A stretch of 64,000 bases of DNA, taken from positions 205,243 through 269,242 of the forward strand of contig SZWC01000082.1 of the NCBI GenBank assembly GCA_023375785.1, read 5' to 3'. The stretch is from Penium margaritaceum (taxonomy: Eukaryota; Streptophyta; Zygnematophyceae; Desmidiales; Peniaceae). Below, piece by piece: positions 35,576 to 46,200 of the stretch (positions within the stretch are counted from its first letter, which is position 1; every line of letters begins with the position of its first letter). The notes under the pieces were generated by a model, which did no database searches, had not been told where the DNA came from, and saw only the letters and a program-made list of their open reading frames with translations. The translations under genes were made by a program, and so were the position numbers.

Positions 35576-38500
35576 CTAGCTGCGCCCTAGTTCCAACCTA
35601 CGTGCGTCCTACTTGGGCCCTAGTTACGCCCTATTTGCGTCTTAATTGTGCCCTAGTTCTGCCCTAGTTGCACCCTACTTGCGCCCTAGTTACGCCCTAG
35701 TTGCGCCTCAGTTGAACACTAGCTACGACCTGGTTTCTCCCTAGTTGCGTCCTAGTTGCTTCCTACTTCCGCCCTACTTGCGTCCTAGTTGCGCCCTACT
35801 TGTGCCCTGATTGCGCCCTACTTCCACCCTACTTGCGCCCTATTTGCCCTCTAGGTCTGCCCTGTTTGATCCTCAGTTGGACACTAGCTACGAACAAGTT
35901 GCGCCCTAGTTGTTTCCTAGTTATGTCCTAGTTGCGTCATACTTGCGCCCTAGTTGCGCCCTTGTTGTTCCCTAGTCATGCTTGAGTTGCGCACTAGCTA
36001 CGTCCTAGTTGCGCCCTAGTTCCAACCTAGTTGCGCCCTGGTTGTGCCTTGCTTACGCCCTTTTTGCGCCCTAGTTGTAGCCTAGTTGTGTCCAAATCAC
36101 GCCCTAGTTGTGCCCTACTTGCACCCTAGTTGCACCCTACTTGCTCCCTGGTTGCGCCCTAGTTGTGCCTTAGTTGGGCACTAATTACGTCCTAGTTACG
36201 CCCTAGTTACGCCCTGACTGTACCTTAGTTGCGCCCTACTTGCGGCCTAGTTGCGCCCGACTTGTGCCCTAGTTGTGCCTCAGTTGGGCACTAGCTACGA
36301 CCTAGTTGCGTCCTAGTTGCGTCCTGGTTGGGGCCGTCTTGCGCCCTACATGCGCCCTAGTTGTGCCATACTTGCGCCATAGTTGCGCCCTACTTACGCC
36401 CTAGATGCGCCCGAGTTGCGCCCTAGTTCCGTCCTACTTGCGCCCTAGTTGCGCCCTAGTTATGCCTGAGTTGGGCACAAGCTACACCCTAGTCACGCCG
36501 TAGTTGCATCCTAGTTGCACCCTAGTTGCGCCTTCCTTGCGTCCTAGTTGCACTCTAGTTATAGCCTAGGTGCGCCCAAATTGTGCCCTAGTTGTGCCCT
36601 ACTTGCACTTTAGTTGCACCCTACTTGCTCCCTAGTTGCGCCCTAGTTGCGCCTTAGTTGGGCACTGGCTACGTCCTAGTTGTGCCCTATTTGCGCCCTA
36701 CTTGCGCCCTACTTGTACCATAGTTTAGCCCTAGTTGCGGCCTCGTAGTGCCCTACTAACGTCCTACTTGTGCCCTGGTTGCGCCCTAGTTGCGCCCTAA
36801 ATGCGACCAAGTTGCTCCCTAGTTGTGCCTCAGTTGGGCACTAGTTACTAGCTTCGCCCTAGTTGCGCCCTAGTTGCACCCTAGTTGCGCCCTACTTGCG
36901 CCCTACTTGCGCCCTACTTGCATCCTACGTGCACCCTAGTAGAGCCCTAGTTGCATCCTTGTTGCGCCCTACTTGCACACTAGTTGGGTCCTAGTTGCGC
37001 CCTACTTGCGCCCTAGTTGCGCCGTTGTTGCGCCTCAGTTTGACCCTACGTACGTCCTGGTTGCACCCTAGTTGCGCCCTAGTTGCGCCCTAGTTGTGTC
37101 CTACATGCGCCCTACTAAAGCCCTACTTGCGCCCCATTTGCCCCCTATTTGTGCCCTACTTGCACACGAATTGCGCCCTAGTTACGTCATAATACCGCCT
37201 CAGTTGGGCATTAGCTACGCCCTAGTTGCGCCCTAGCTGCGCCCTAGTTGCGTCGTGCTTGCGTCCAACTTGCGCCCTAGCTTCTCCTCAGTTGTACACT
37301 AGCTACGTCCTAGTTGCTTCCTAGTTTCACCCTAGTTGCATCACAGTTGCGCCCTACTTGCATCCTAGCTGCGCCCTTGTTGCGCCCAAGTTGTACCTCT
37401 GTTGGGTACTAGCTACGCCCTAGTCATGTCCTAGTTGCGCCCTAGTTGTGCCCTAGTTGCGCCCTAGTTGCGCCCTAGTTGCGCCCTAGTTACGTCCTAG
37501 TTACATCCTACTTACGCCCTACTTTGCCCTAGTTGCACCCTAGTTGCGCCCTAGTTACGCCCTAGTTACGCCTCAGTTGGACACTGGCTACACCCTAGAT
37601 GCGACCTAGTTGCGTCCTAGTTGCACTCTCCTTGCGCCCTACTTGCGCCCAACTTGCGCCCTAGTTGCGCCATAGTTGCACCCTCATTGCGCCTCAATTG
37701 GGCACAAGCTACGCCCTAGTTAACGTCCTAGTTGCACCCTGGTCGCGCCCTAGTTGCATCCCACATGCACCCTGTTTGCGCCCTACTTGTTCCCTACTTG
37801 CACCCTAGTTGCACCCTCGTTGCACCGTAGTTGCGCCCTACATGCACCCTGCTTGCACCCTCCTTGCGCCTTAGTTGCACCCTAGTTGTACCCTAGTTGC
37901 GCCCTACTTGCGCCCTACTTGCGCCCTACGTGCGCCCTAGTTGAGCCCTGGTTGCACCCTAGTTGTGCCCTAGTTGCAAGTTGCGTCCTACTTGCACCCT
38001 AGATGCGTCCTAGTTGCGCCCTAGGTGCACCTCAGTTGGGTACTAGCTACGTCCTAGTTGCGTCCTAGTTGCGCCCTAGTTACATCCAAATTGCGCCCTA
38101 CTTGTGCCCTAGTTGCACCCTACTTGCGCCCTACTTCTGTCCTATTTGCCCCCTGGTTGCACCCTAATTCTGCCACAGTAGGGCTCCAGCTACGTCCTAG
38201 TTGCGGCCAAGTTGCGCCCTCGTTGCAGCCTAGTTGCTTCCTAATTGCACCCTGCTCGCGTCCTCATTGCGCCCTAGTTGCACCCTAGTTGCGTCCTACT
38301 TGTAACTTACGTACGCCCTAGTTGTATCCTGGTTATGCCCTGGTTGTACCCTACTTGCGCCCTACTTGTGCCCTAGTCGCGCCTTACTTGCACCCTACTT
38401 GCACCCTACTTGTGCCCTAATTGTGTCATAGTTGCGCCCTAGTTGCACCCTAGTTGTGTCCTAGTTGTGTCCTACGTTCGTCTTAATTGTGCCCTACTTG

Positions 38501-38795
38501 CGCCTCTATTGCGCCCCAGCTGCGCCTCAGTTGGGCACTAGCTACGCCCTAGTTGCGCCCTACATACGTCGTACTTGCGCCCTAGTTGCACCCTTCTTGT
38601 GCCCTACTTGCACCCTACTTGCACTTTAGTTGCGTCCTAGTTTCGCTTGAGTTGGGCACTAGTTACGCCCTAGTTGCACCCTAGTTGTGCCCTATGTGCG
38701 CCCAACTTGCGCCCTAGTTGCACCCTAGTTGCGCCCTAGTTGCACCCGTAGTTGCACCCTCCATGCCCCCTACTTGCGCCCTAGTTGTGCTGCAC

Positions 38796-39100
38796 AAGAG
38801 AAGCTCTGGAAAGTTACACTGGGGTGTTTGGGTTTTACTTTTTTAACACCCGGGAACCTGCCGGGCCCCGCGGTAGCGGGATCCGGAAGATCCCCTTTCT
38901 TCTATCACAACGTGCGCCACATCTCGCGACCCCCCACTCAATATCCGACAACCCCCCTACTTACACCAGGGGGGTTGGGTTTTATTCTTGAACTTGCCTG
39001 GGCACCTGCCGGGCAGATCCCCTTTCTTCTATCACAGCGTGTGCTGCATCATGCAACCCCCCCCCCCAAACCCTCAACAAACACCTAGTTGAAATGGGAG
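38796..39100 (+). repeat. Imperfect direct repeat of about 100 bp at the array edge
   Basis: Segments starting GGGTTTTA at 38830 and 38977 share ACCTGCCGGGC and AGATCCCCTTTCTTCTATCA, then CGTG-type and C-rich ends. The first copy carries extra GC-rich sequence. A run of 11 C lies at 39057-39067. No gene was seen. Confidence 0.65.
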
Positions 39101-39801
39101 GTTTTACAGGGTCATCCCAAGCTCTCATGGAGGTTTCACCGCGAATCCCCTACTTCAAGCTCGCGATGACCGGCGAAGTTCGTCTTCGCCCTCGAAGTCG
39201 ATCGTCTCATCGTTGATGTTTAAATCCATGTCAGATATGTTAAATACATCAAATGTATGTCATCCGTGCCCATTTATGCTCGCATAACAAAACACATGGT
39301 CACCTCTGTCATTCTGTTTTCAACTATGGACACCGCTGACATATCGTTTTTGACTATGGACCCCACCCTCTTTTGTTTTTTACTATGGACACCGCTGATG
39401 AATTGCCCCAAACGATGTGTATCTTATACCACCAAAAAAAGCCATGGATCTCCAGTCCGGCTGTCCGATTCCTAATAGAGCCTTACATCCACCATAATCG
39501 TTGCTTCATCACTGGTGAACTGGTTAGAAAAATGAACGATTCACAAATCACATTTTTCTCGCAAAATCTTTTGACAATGGAACAGTTGTCAATATATCTC
39601 CATGTAATCTAACAAGAGTATAAGCTTCAATCATTCATCATGCATAAAACAACAAACTTGTCAGATAACCGTACTTGAAAGGATCTTCATGGGGTTTTGG
39701 CCTTCTTCTTTAACTTAGCCCTGAACATGACTAAATCAAGAAAAAAAAGTATAATGCATGATACCATAGGGCAGAATGACTACTTATCCCTCATTTTGGA
39801 C
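39101..39801. other. Low-copy AT-rich spacer with a short triplication
   Basis: Three tandem copies of a unit of about 40 bp built on TTTTNACTATGGACACCGCTGA lie at about 39317-39400. The rest is AT-rich and shows no recognisable gene, RNA or mobile-element ends. Confidence 0.5.
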
Positions 39802-40157
39802 CGTAAGCCCCATCAGCCCCTCCGTCGAAACGATAAGTCCCATCCGCCCATACGTCGGAACAATAAGCCCCATCCGTCCCTACGTCGGAACAATAAGCCC
39901 CATCTGCCCCTACATCGGAACGATAAGCCTCATCCGCCCCTATTCCAGAACAATAAGCCTCATCTGTCCCTGTCTTAGAACAATAAGCCCCATGTACCCC
40001 TCGGTGCCATATGTCTAAGGGGTATTGTTCTTGGCCAGGGACGGATGAGGCTTATCGTTCTGATGGAAGGACAAATGAGGCTTATTGTGCAGGGATGGAT
40101 GGGGCTTATTGTTCCGACGGAGGGACGGATGGGGCTTATTGTTCCAATGGAGGGGTG
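39802..40157. repeat. Fold-back minisatellite with a unit of about 30 bp
   Basis: The left arm (39802-40002) has about seven direct copies of a 30-bp unit such as CAATAAGCCCCATCCGTCCC followed by a TACGTCGGAA-type end. The right arm (40022-40157) has about five copies of the same unit in inverse orientation (for example GACGGATGGGGCTTATTGTT). The arms face across a short centre near CCATATGTCTAAGG. The transcript or single strand could form a long hairpin. No target duplication was recognised. Confidence 0.8.
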
Positions 40158-40545
40158 ATCAACATTTTCACCCAATACCATAGGAATTGAGGTTTTTTAT
40201 ATCAGAGAGTGATGTCGTATCCACCATTCTTTCCAAATGAGGGTGAAGAGAGCACATTGAATAAATGCGAAGTAAGAATCGATTGGGCATCATACTGTAT
40301 CAATACATTTTAACTCTTTATGTATATAAGGATGTTTACATGTCGTAGTAGTGTTTACGTTCAACTGTCTAAGCTGTGTACTTGAACTGTTCCTTATTTC
40401 AATAAGAGGTTTTACACTAACATTAATCATAGTAACTTTTATTCCTTCCACCTTGTTCGAAAGGCTCCTAAGTCAGGGTTCATACTGAGACTGGCATGTC
40501 AAGTTGACGTAATGCCCCCACCACACTCGGTTTTGGCTCTGAAGC
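40158..40545. other. AT-rich spacer
   Basis: No gene or repeat was recognised. TGTATATAAGG near 40321 is TATA-like but has no recognisable gene downstream. Confidence 0.35.
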
Positions 40546-40745
40546 GGGAGGGCCGGTTAGACCATCCCTCCTCGCGGAAGCGAGGGGTGGTTGGCCACTG
40601 TTTTCCCTTGCCATGTTGAGTGCTGACCAGTGACCAGCCCTTCACTGGCCGCCGGCCAGTGGAAGGCTAGCCGGTAGAACAGCCAGCGACCGGTCAGGGG
40701 TCCGGCCAGCCAACTGTTGGCCGCCAATCGGTATGATTGTTCCAT
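40546..40745. other. GC-rich segment with two perfect hairpins
   Basis: CCTCGC-GGAA-GCGAGG at 40570-40585 is a perfect stem with a GNRA-type loop, and it extends outward with further pairs. CACTGGCCG-C-CGGCCAGTG at 40643-40661 has two 9-base arms around one base. GGCC and CCGG words are unusually dense. No coding function was recognised. Confidence 0.6.
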
Positions 40746-40981
40746 CGGTGGCTAGGAGGCCGCGAGGCCTCAAGGGCCGAGGTCTTTGGCCTCAAGCCCT
40801 CTTCCACGCCCTCTATGCCTCGCCTCATCAGGTGAGCAAAATATGGGGAGAGAGCAAGCAAGAGAGTGCACAAGAGAACAATAACTGTGCCACGACATTG
40901 TCAATCATGCCTCACACGTAACATTTTGCGCCGACACGTAAAAAGCAAAACCAAAGTTCGTTTTGTGTCAAATTCAAGTTT
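40746..40981. other. Spacer with nothing recognised
   Basis: Short mixed-composition sequence with AGAGAGCAAGCAAGAGAG-type purine runs at about 40848-40866. No gene or mobile-element end was recognised. Confidence 0.3.
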
Positions 40982-41305
40982 CTAATACGAAGAACTCGTG
41001 CGAACTCTAAAATTTGGGTAAAACCCTCCTCCTTTTGGGCCTAGAACAAGGGGGAGAGGCAATAGTGATAATGGACCTCTGAAGTCTTGAGTCTCCCTGC
41101 ACGGGTCATTGATAACAATTACCCCCAATAATGACACGGACGGGTAATCCCCTCTAGTGAGCTTTGGATGCCAATCTCTAAACTCCAACGACGAGTTCTG
41201 TACATGACCTGGAGACACAATCATTAAAGTAACTTTCATAACAGGATGACCCTCGAGACCAAGTATGCGATGGTATAGGTGGCTGCGAGATATAGAAAAT
41301 GCCAC
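40982..41305 (-). CDS. Hypothetical ORF, 107 residues
   Basis: This ORF starts at an ATG and is free of stops for 107 codons in a low-copy area. Its composition is not repetitive, with a hydrophobic, Leu/Pro-rich C-terminal half (GPLSLLPLPLVLGPKGGG). No domain or family was recognised. There is no clear promoter or splice context, and the nearest minus-strand ORF (41376-41717) is in another frame. It could be an exon, a decayed element piece or chance, and no function is proposed. Confidence 0.2.
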   Translation of the reverse strand: MAFSISRSHLYHRILGLEGHPVMKVTLMIVSPGHVQNSSLEFRDWHPKLTRGDYPSVSLLGVIVINDPCRETQDFRGPLSLLPLPLVLGPKGGGFYPNFRVRTSSSY

Positions 41306-41375
41306 GAGCAGCTAAAGCAATAGAAAACACACCACAGGGGGATTTGGGGTTAGAACTCCACCGTTTTCTGCGACA

Positions 41376-41717
41376 TTAAGTGTGTTGGAAAGCTCTTGAA
41401 GAGCTCTTTTTTATTCTTTCACTTCCTCCTAGCTTCTCATCTAGCATAGAGCTACGTGGACGTTTCGTTGACGGGATGGGGAGTGCCCACCCCCAAACCA
41501 CCATTTTTCCTCCTCCATTCAAGATCCCTCCTCCTTCCTTCAACAAAAAAATGGAGAGGTGATCCCTTTCAAGGCCAGGTACTATCATGGCCTGAGATAA
41601 CTTCAAAAAGGAGGGCGACCCCTTGAATATTTTTGTCGGCTTCTCCCACGGTGCCGGCTCTAGGGAGGCATTGGCAAGAGACGCAAGAGGCATCAAGTAA
41701 TGTGAAGAGGAGGCCAA
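41376..41717 (-). CDS. Hypothetical ORF, 113 residues
   Basis: This stop-free minus-strand frame starts MASSSHYLMPLASLANA and contains a Gly-rich stretch KEGGGILNGGGKMVVWGW near residue 60. No family was recognised. It lies just upstream, in minus-strand sense, of 40982-41305 but in a different frame, so the two could be exons only if spliced. Chance is equally likely. Confidence 0.15.
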   Translation of the reverse strand: MASSSHYLMPLASLANASLEPAPWEKPTKIFKGSPSFLKLSQAMIVPGLERDHLSIFLLKEGGGILNGGGKMVVWGWALPIPSTKRPRSSMLDEKLGGSERIKKSSSRAFQHT

Positions 41718-41956
41718 GGACTACTATCTTCTTTTGTCGTTTTCTGTTCTCATTTGTTTAAGTAGATATCCAATGCCGTGAGTCATGGCTTTGGAAGTTA
41801 GCTGAGATTTCATGTGTTTGTTCCGACCGTTGCGGTATACAAAGTAGTTCTTTTATCTATCACGTGATTTTGTCGACTGTGGCAGCCTAGGGAAGCTAGA
41901 AATTACCACATGGTGGTGCCGTCCACGATGGAGTAGGACAATGGAATAATTCTCTA
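41718..41956. other. Spacer with nothing recognised
   Basis: Mixed-composition sequence between the weak ORFs and the decayed frame. No promoter or repeat could be supported. Confidence 0.3.
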
Positions 41957-43240
41957 GTGGCCTCACCAATTGTGAGAGCAAAAAATAAAAAAACACACCA
42001 CAGAAAGCAACACCCCTCTGACCTTGTAAAGTGGCCCTCACAAGAGAATCTTCACATGCTACTTACACGCACAAAAAAATGGCAAATGCCAGACTGTCCA
42101 AGACCAAAAAGGACAAGGCAGAGGCAGTCTCACTGCACACCCTCAACAGACTTCAATATGTTGAGTGCTATCGCCATGAGCATGGTGGTCAAAGCATCCA
42201 CAACCGTACCGTCAAAAGCAGCCCCAGCTAAACTCGGCAAGATATAAAGCGTGGAGGAGCTAGAAAACTATTCAGTGAGAAAATCTCACGGGACAGAGGA
42301 CGCGCTCAAGAAGGACCACCCGAATGTGAACTCCAACAAAGAGTACGATATCAAAAAACAGCAAGGGTGATGTGGATGGTGGTCATCGCCATCGTCTTAC
42401 GACCCGATAGCTCGAGAGGGGTAGGGAGCTGTTGAGAACGACGAGGTTGCCGACAGCAGCAAATGCGCCAAAAGGAGCCACGCAAGAAGTTCTCATGAGC
42501 AGGAGTTGGATGATGCGGCAGCAAAGGCAATTTGATCCACTTCTCCAAAGCTTGTTGAGACGGTTGCTAAGGCAGCGAGGACATTCAAGATCAGCACCGA
42601 TAGTGGAGGTGTGGTACCACCCGGAGGAGTAGAGACGGTCCCTTCCTACAATGAGGTTGCAATGGGTCAGATCCACGCCGTCACTTGGCAACTTCCTACA
42701 AACGATTGGATTCCTTGGAGGCTTGTACACATACTGTACCCTCCTATAGTGGGTAAGGTACATGGACAACACGAGGTCATCAAGGCCATCGCATAGTCTC
42801 AGATGATATCAGAGTTGAACTTTACATTTTCCATCCTACAAGACCAAGCCTGGAAAAACATCACAGACCTCGATCGTGATCACAAGCTACAACATCTAAT
42901 CACTCACAGGGCAAGTGGATGATGTTATGACATCGACAAGGCATTGCACAGTGTGATCTAGATGCGGGTGCAAAAGTGGCCAAAGTCCGGTGCATGTGCT
43001 GATTCCACAACCAATGGGAGTGAGAAGTTGCCTGCCTCAATGACATGGAGGCCATTCATGAACACGCTACTCTTCCACAATGTGGAGATCTTTAGAAAGT
43101 GCGTAAAGCTCATCAATGCGTTGAACTGCATGGCGCATGTTATGCATGTCCACAAGAATCCACCTGCCTAGTGGGGTGACCTTACACCGACGCAAATTGA
43201 AGACACACTCTTTAAGTTCGTGGTCAAGGAGTTAAGCAAA
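41957..43240 (+). pseudogene. Decayed reading frame of unknown family
   Basis: One reading frame can be followed for about 428 codons without a change of phase, interrupted by about eight in-frame stops. Seven of them, in the better part from about 42250, are TGA or TAG and none is TAA. The stop-free pieces look protein-like, with GGVETVPSYNEVAMGQIHAV, NDWIPWRLVHILYPPIVGKV, FSILQDQAWKNITDLDRDH and ALNCMAHVMHVHKNPPA. No family was recognised; it may be a host pseudogene or part of a mobile element. The same frame runs without a break into the 20-bp minisatellite at 43232, where the residues become KPEKGGASQRK-like. The start is uncertain. Confidence 0.4.
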
Positions 43241-46200
43241 CCAGAAAAAGGTGGAGCAAGTCAGAGAAAGGTAAAGCAAGCCAGAGAAAGATGGTGCAAG
43301 CAAGAGAAAGGTGGAGCATGCTTGAGAACGGTGAAGCAAGCCAAAGAAAGGTGGAGCAAGCCAGAGAACAGTACAGTAAGCCAGATAACGGTGGAACAAG
43401 CTAGAGAAAGGTGCAGCAAGCCAGAGACCGTTTGAGCAAGCCAGAGAATGGTGGAGCAAGCCAGAGAACGGTGGAGAGACCCAGGGAACTGTGGAGCAAT
43501 CCAGAGAAAGGTGGAGCAGGCCAGAGAACAGTGGAGTAATTCAGAAAATTGTGGAGTATGCTAGAGAACAGTGAACCAAGCCAGACAACGGTGAAGCAAG
43601 CCAGAGAATGACGTAGCAAGCCAGAGTTTGATGAAGCAAGAAAGAGAACATTGGAGCAAGCCAGAGAAAGGCAGAGCAAGCCAGATAAATGTAGAGCAAA
43701 ACAGAGAACGATGAAGCAAGCAAGAGAACAGTGGATTAGGCCAGAGAAAGGTGGAGCAAGCGAGAGAATGGTGGACCAAGCCACTGCACACTGGAGCAAA
43801 CCAGAGAACGGTAGAGCAAGGCAGAGAACGGTGGTGCAGCCAAAGAAAGCTGGAGCAAGCCAGAGAATGGTGGAAAGAGCCTGAGAACAGCAAAGTAAGT
43901 CACAAAAACATGGAGCAAGCCAGAGAGAGATGTAGCAAGACAGAGAAAGGTGGAGCAAGCAAGAGAAAGGTGGGGCAAGTCAAAGAACGGTAAAGAAAGC
44001 CTGAGAACGGTGGAGCAAGCCAGAGAAAGGAGGAGCAAGCCAGCGAATGTTTCTGCAAGCTAGAGTACGGTGGAGCAAACTAGAGAGCAATGGAGCAAGC
44101 CAGACAACGGTGGAGCAAGCCAGAGAATGGTGGAGCAGACCAGAGAACGGTGGAGCAAGCCAGATAACGGTGGAGGAAACCGGAAAAATGTGGAGCAAGC
44201 TAGAGAATGGTGGAGCAAGCCAGAGAACGGTTGAGCAAGCCAGAGAACGGTGAAGCAAGCCATAGAGAGGAGGAGCAAACCAGATAACAGTGCTGCAATA
44301 TAGAGAACTGTTGAGCAAGCCAGAGAACGGTGGAGCAAGCCAGATAGTGGTGGAGTAAGCCAGAGAACAGTGCAGTATCCCACATAACGGTGAAGCAAGG
44401 CAGAGAACGGTGGAGAAAGCCAGGGAATGATGGACCAAGACGTAAACTGGTGGAGGAAGCCAGAGAATGGTGGAGCAATCCAGAGCAAGGAGGATCAAGC
44501 CTGAGAAAGGTGGAGCAAGCCAGAGAAAGGTGGAGCAAGCCAGGGATCAGTGGAGCAGGCCAGAAAGGTGGAGCAAACCAGAGAAAGGTGGAGAAAGCGA
44601 TCACAACGTGGAGCAAGCCAAAGAACGGTGGACCAAGCCACAGAAAGGTGGAGCACGCCAGAGAACAATGGAGCTAGCCAGAGAGTTGTGAAACAAGACA
44701 GAGAATGGTTTGAACAAGGCAGAGAACGGTGGAGTTAGAAAAGGAAAGGTGGAGCAAGCCATAGAATGGTGGTACAAGCGTACGAAATGTGGAACAAGCC
44801 AAAGAAAGGTGAAGCAAGTGAGAGAAAGATGGAGCAAGCAAGAAGAAGGTGAAGCAAGGCAGAGAAAGGTGGAGAAAGTAAGAGAATGGTGGAGCTAGCC
44901 AGAGAACAATGGAGCAAGCCAGAAAACAGTTGAGCACCCCAGAGACCGGTGGAGCAAGCCACAGAACAGTGCAGCAAGCAAGAGAATGGTGGAGCAAGCC
45001 CGAGAAAGGTGGAGCAAGGCAAAGAACCATAGGGCAAGCCACAGAAAGGTAGAGCAAGCCAGAGAAAGGTGAAGCAGGTCAGAGAAAGATTAAGCATGCC
45101 AGTTAAAGGTGGACCAGGCTATAGAAAGAATGAGTAAGCCAGAGAAAGTTAGAGCAAGGCAGAGAACGGTGGAGAAAGCCAAAGAACGGTGGAGCAAGCC
45201 AGAGAACGGTGGAGCAAGCCAGAGAAGGGTAGACACAGCTAGAGAATGACAGAGCAAGTCAGATTAAGTTGCAGCAAGCCTGAGACAGGAGGAGAAAGCC
45301 AGATAAAGGTGTAGAATGCCGGAGAATGGTAGAGCAACCTAGAGAACGGTCAAGCAATCCCGATAGCGGTGGAGAAAGCCTGAGAAAGGTGGTGCAAGCG
45401 AAAGAATGGTGGAGCAAGCCAGAGAGCAGTGGAGCAAGCCTGAGAATGGTGGAGCAAGCCAGATAATGGTGGAGCAAGCAAGGGAACGGTGGAACAAGCC
45501 AGAGTCCGGTGGAGCAAGACAAACAACGGTGGAGCATGCATAAGAATGGTGGAGGACGCCACTGAACGGTTGAACAAGCCAGATAATTGTGAAGAAAGTC
45601 AAAGATTGGTGGAGCAAGCCATAGCATGGTGGAGCAAGCCAGACAAAGGTGGAGAAAGGCAGAGAACTGTGGAGCAAGCCAGAGAAATGTGGAGTAAGCT
45701 AGAGAATGGTGAAGCAAGCCAGAGAAAGGTGGAGCAAGCCAAAGAATGGAGGAATAAGCCTGAGAACAGTGGAACAAGCAAAGCAACGGAGGAGCAAGCC
45801 AGGGAACGGTGGAGCAACCAAATGAACCTTTGAGCAAGCCAAATAATGGTGGAGCAAGCCAGAGGTAGGTGGAGCAAGCCAGACAACAGTGGAGCAAGTC
45901 AGCGGAAAGTGGAGCAAGCAAGAAAAGGGTGGAGTAAGCCATAGAACGGTCAAGCAAGCCAGAAGAAGGTGGAGCAAGTCATAGAAAGGTGGAGCAAGAA
46001 AGAAAAAGGTGGAGAAATCCCGAGACAAGTGGAGCAAGGAAGATAAAGGTGGAGCAAACCATAGAACGGTCGAGGAAGCCAAAGAAAGATGGAGCAAACC
46101 AGAGAAAGGTGGAGCAAGCCAAAGGAAGGTAAAGCAAGCCAGAGAAAGATGGAGCAAGCAAGAGAATGGTGGAGCAAGCTTGAGAACATTGAAGCAAGCC

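Larger units (their letters stand above)
32430..38795 (+). repeat. 11-bp minisatellite (CGCCCTAGTTG)n
   Basis: About 580 units of consensus CGCCCTAGTTG occur, with frequent variants TGCCCTAGTTG, CACCCTAGTTG, CGTCCTAGTTG and CGCCCTACTTG. A longer variant block, CTCAGTTGGGCACTAGCTAC, recurs irregularly every 90-400 bp. Near-perfect internal duplications occur at offsets of 220, 110 and 143 bp, all multiples of 11. Stops are frequent because CTAG supplies TAG, so almost no ORFs occur. No gene was seen in this stretch. Confidence 0.95.

Noticed and set aside
32430-38795. Telomere or interstitial telomeric repeat, because of CCCTAG
   Set aside because: Plant-type telomeres are CCCTAAA and related 6-8 bp units. 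This unit is 11 bp with CCCTAGTTG and variable bases inside.
40321-40331. TATA box TGTATATAAGG as a promoter
   Set aside because: No convincing gene follows on the plus strand within a usable distance.
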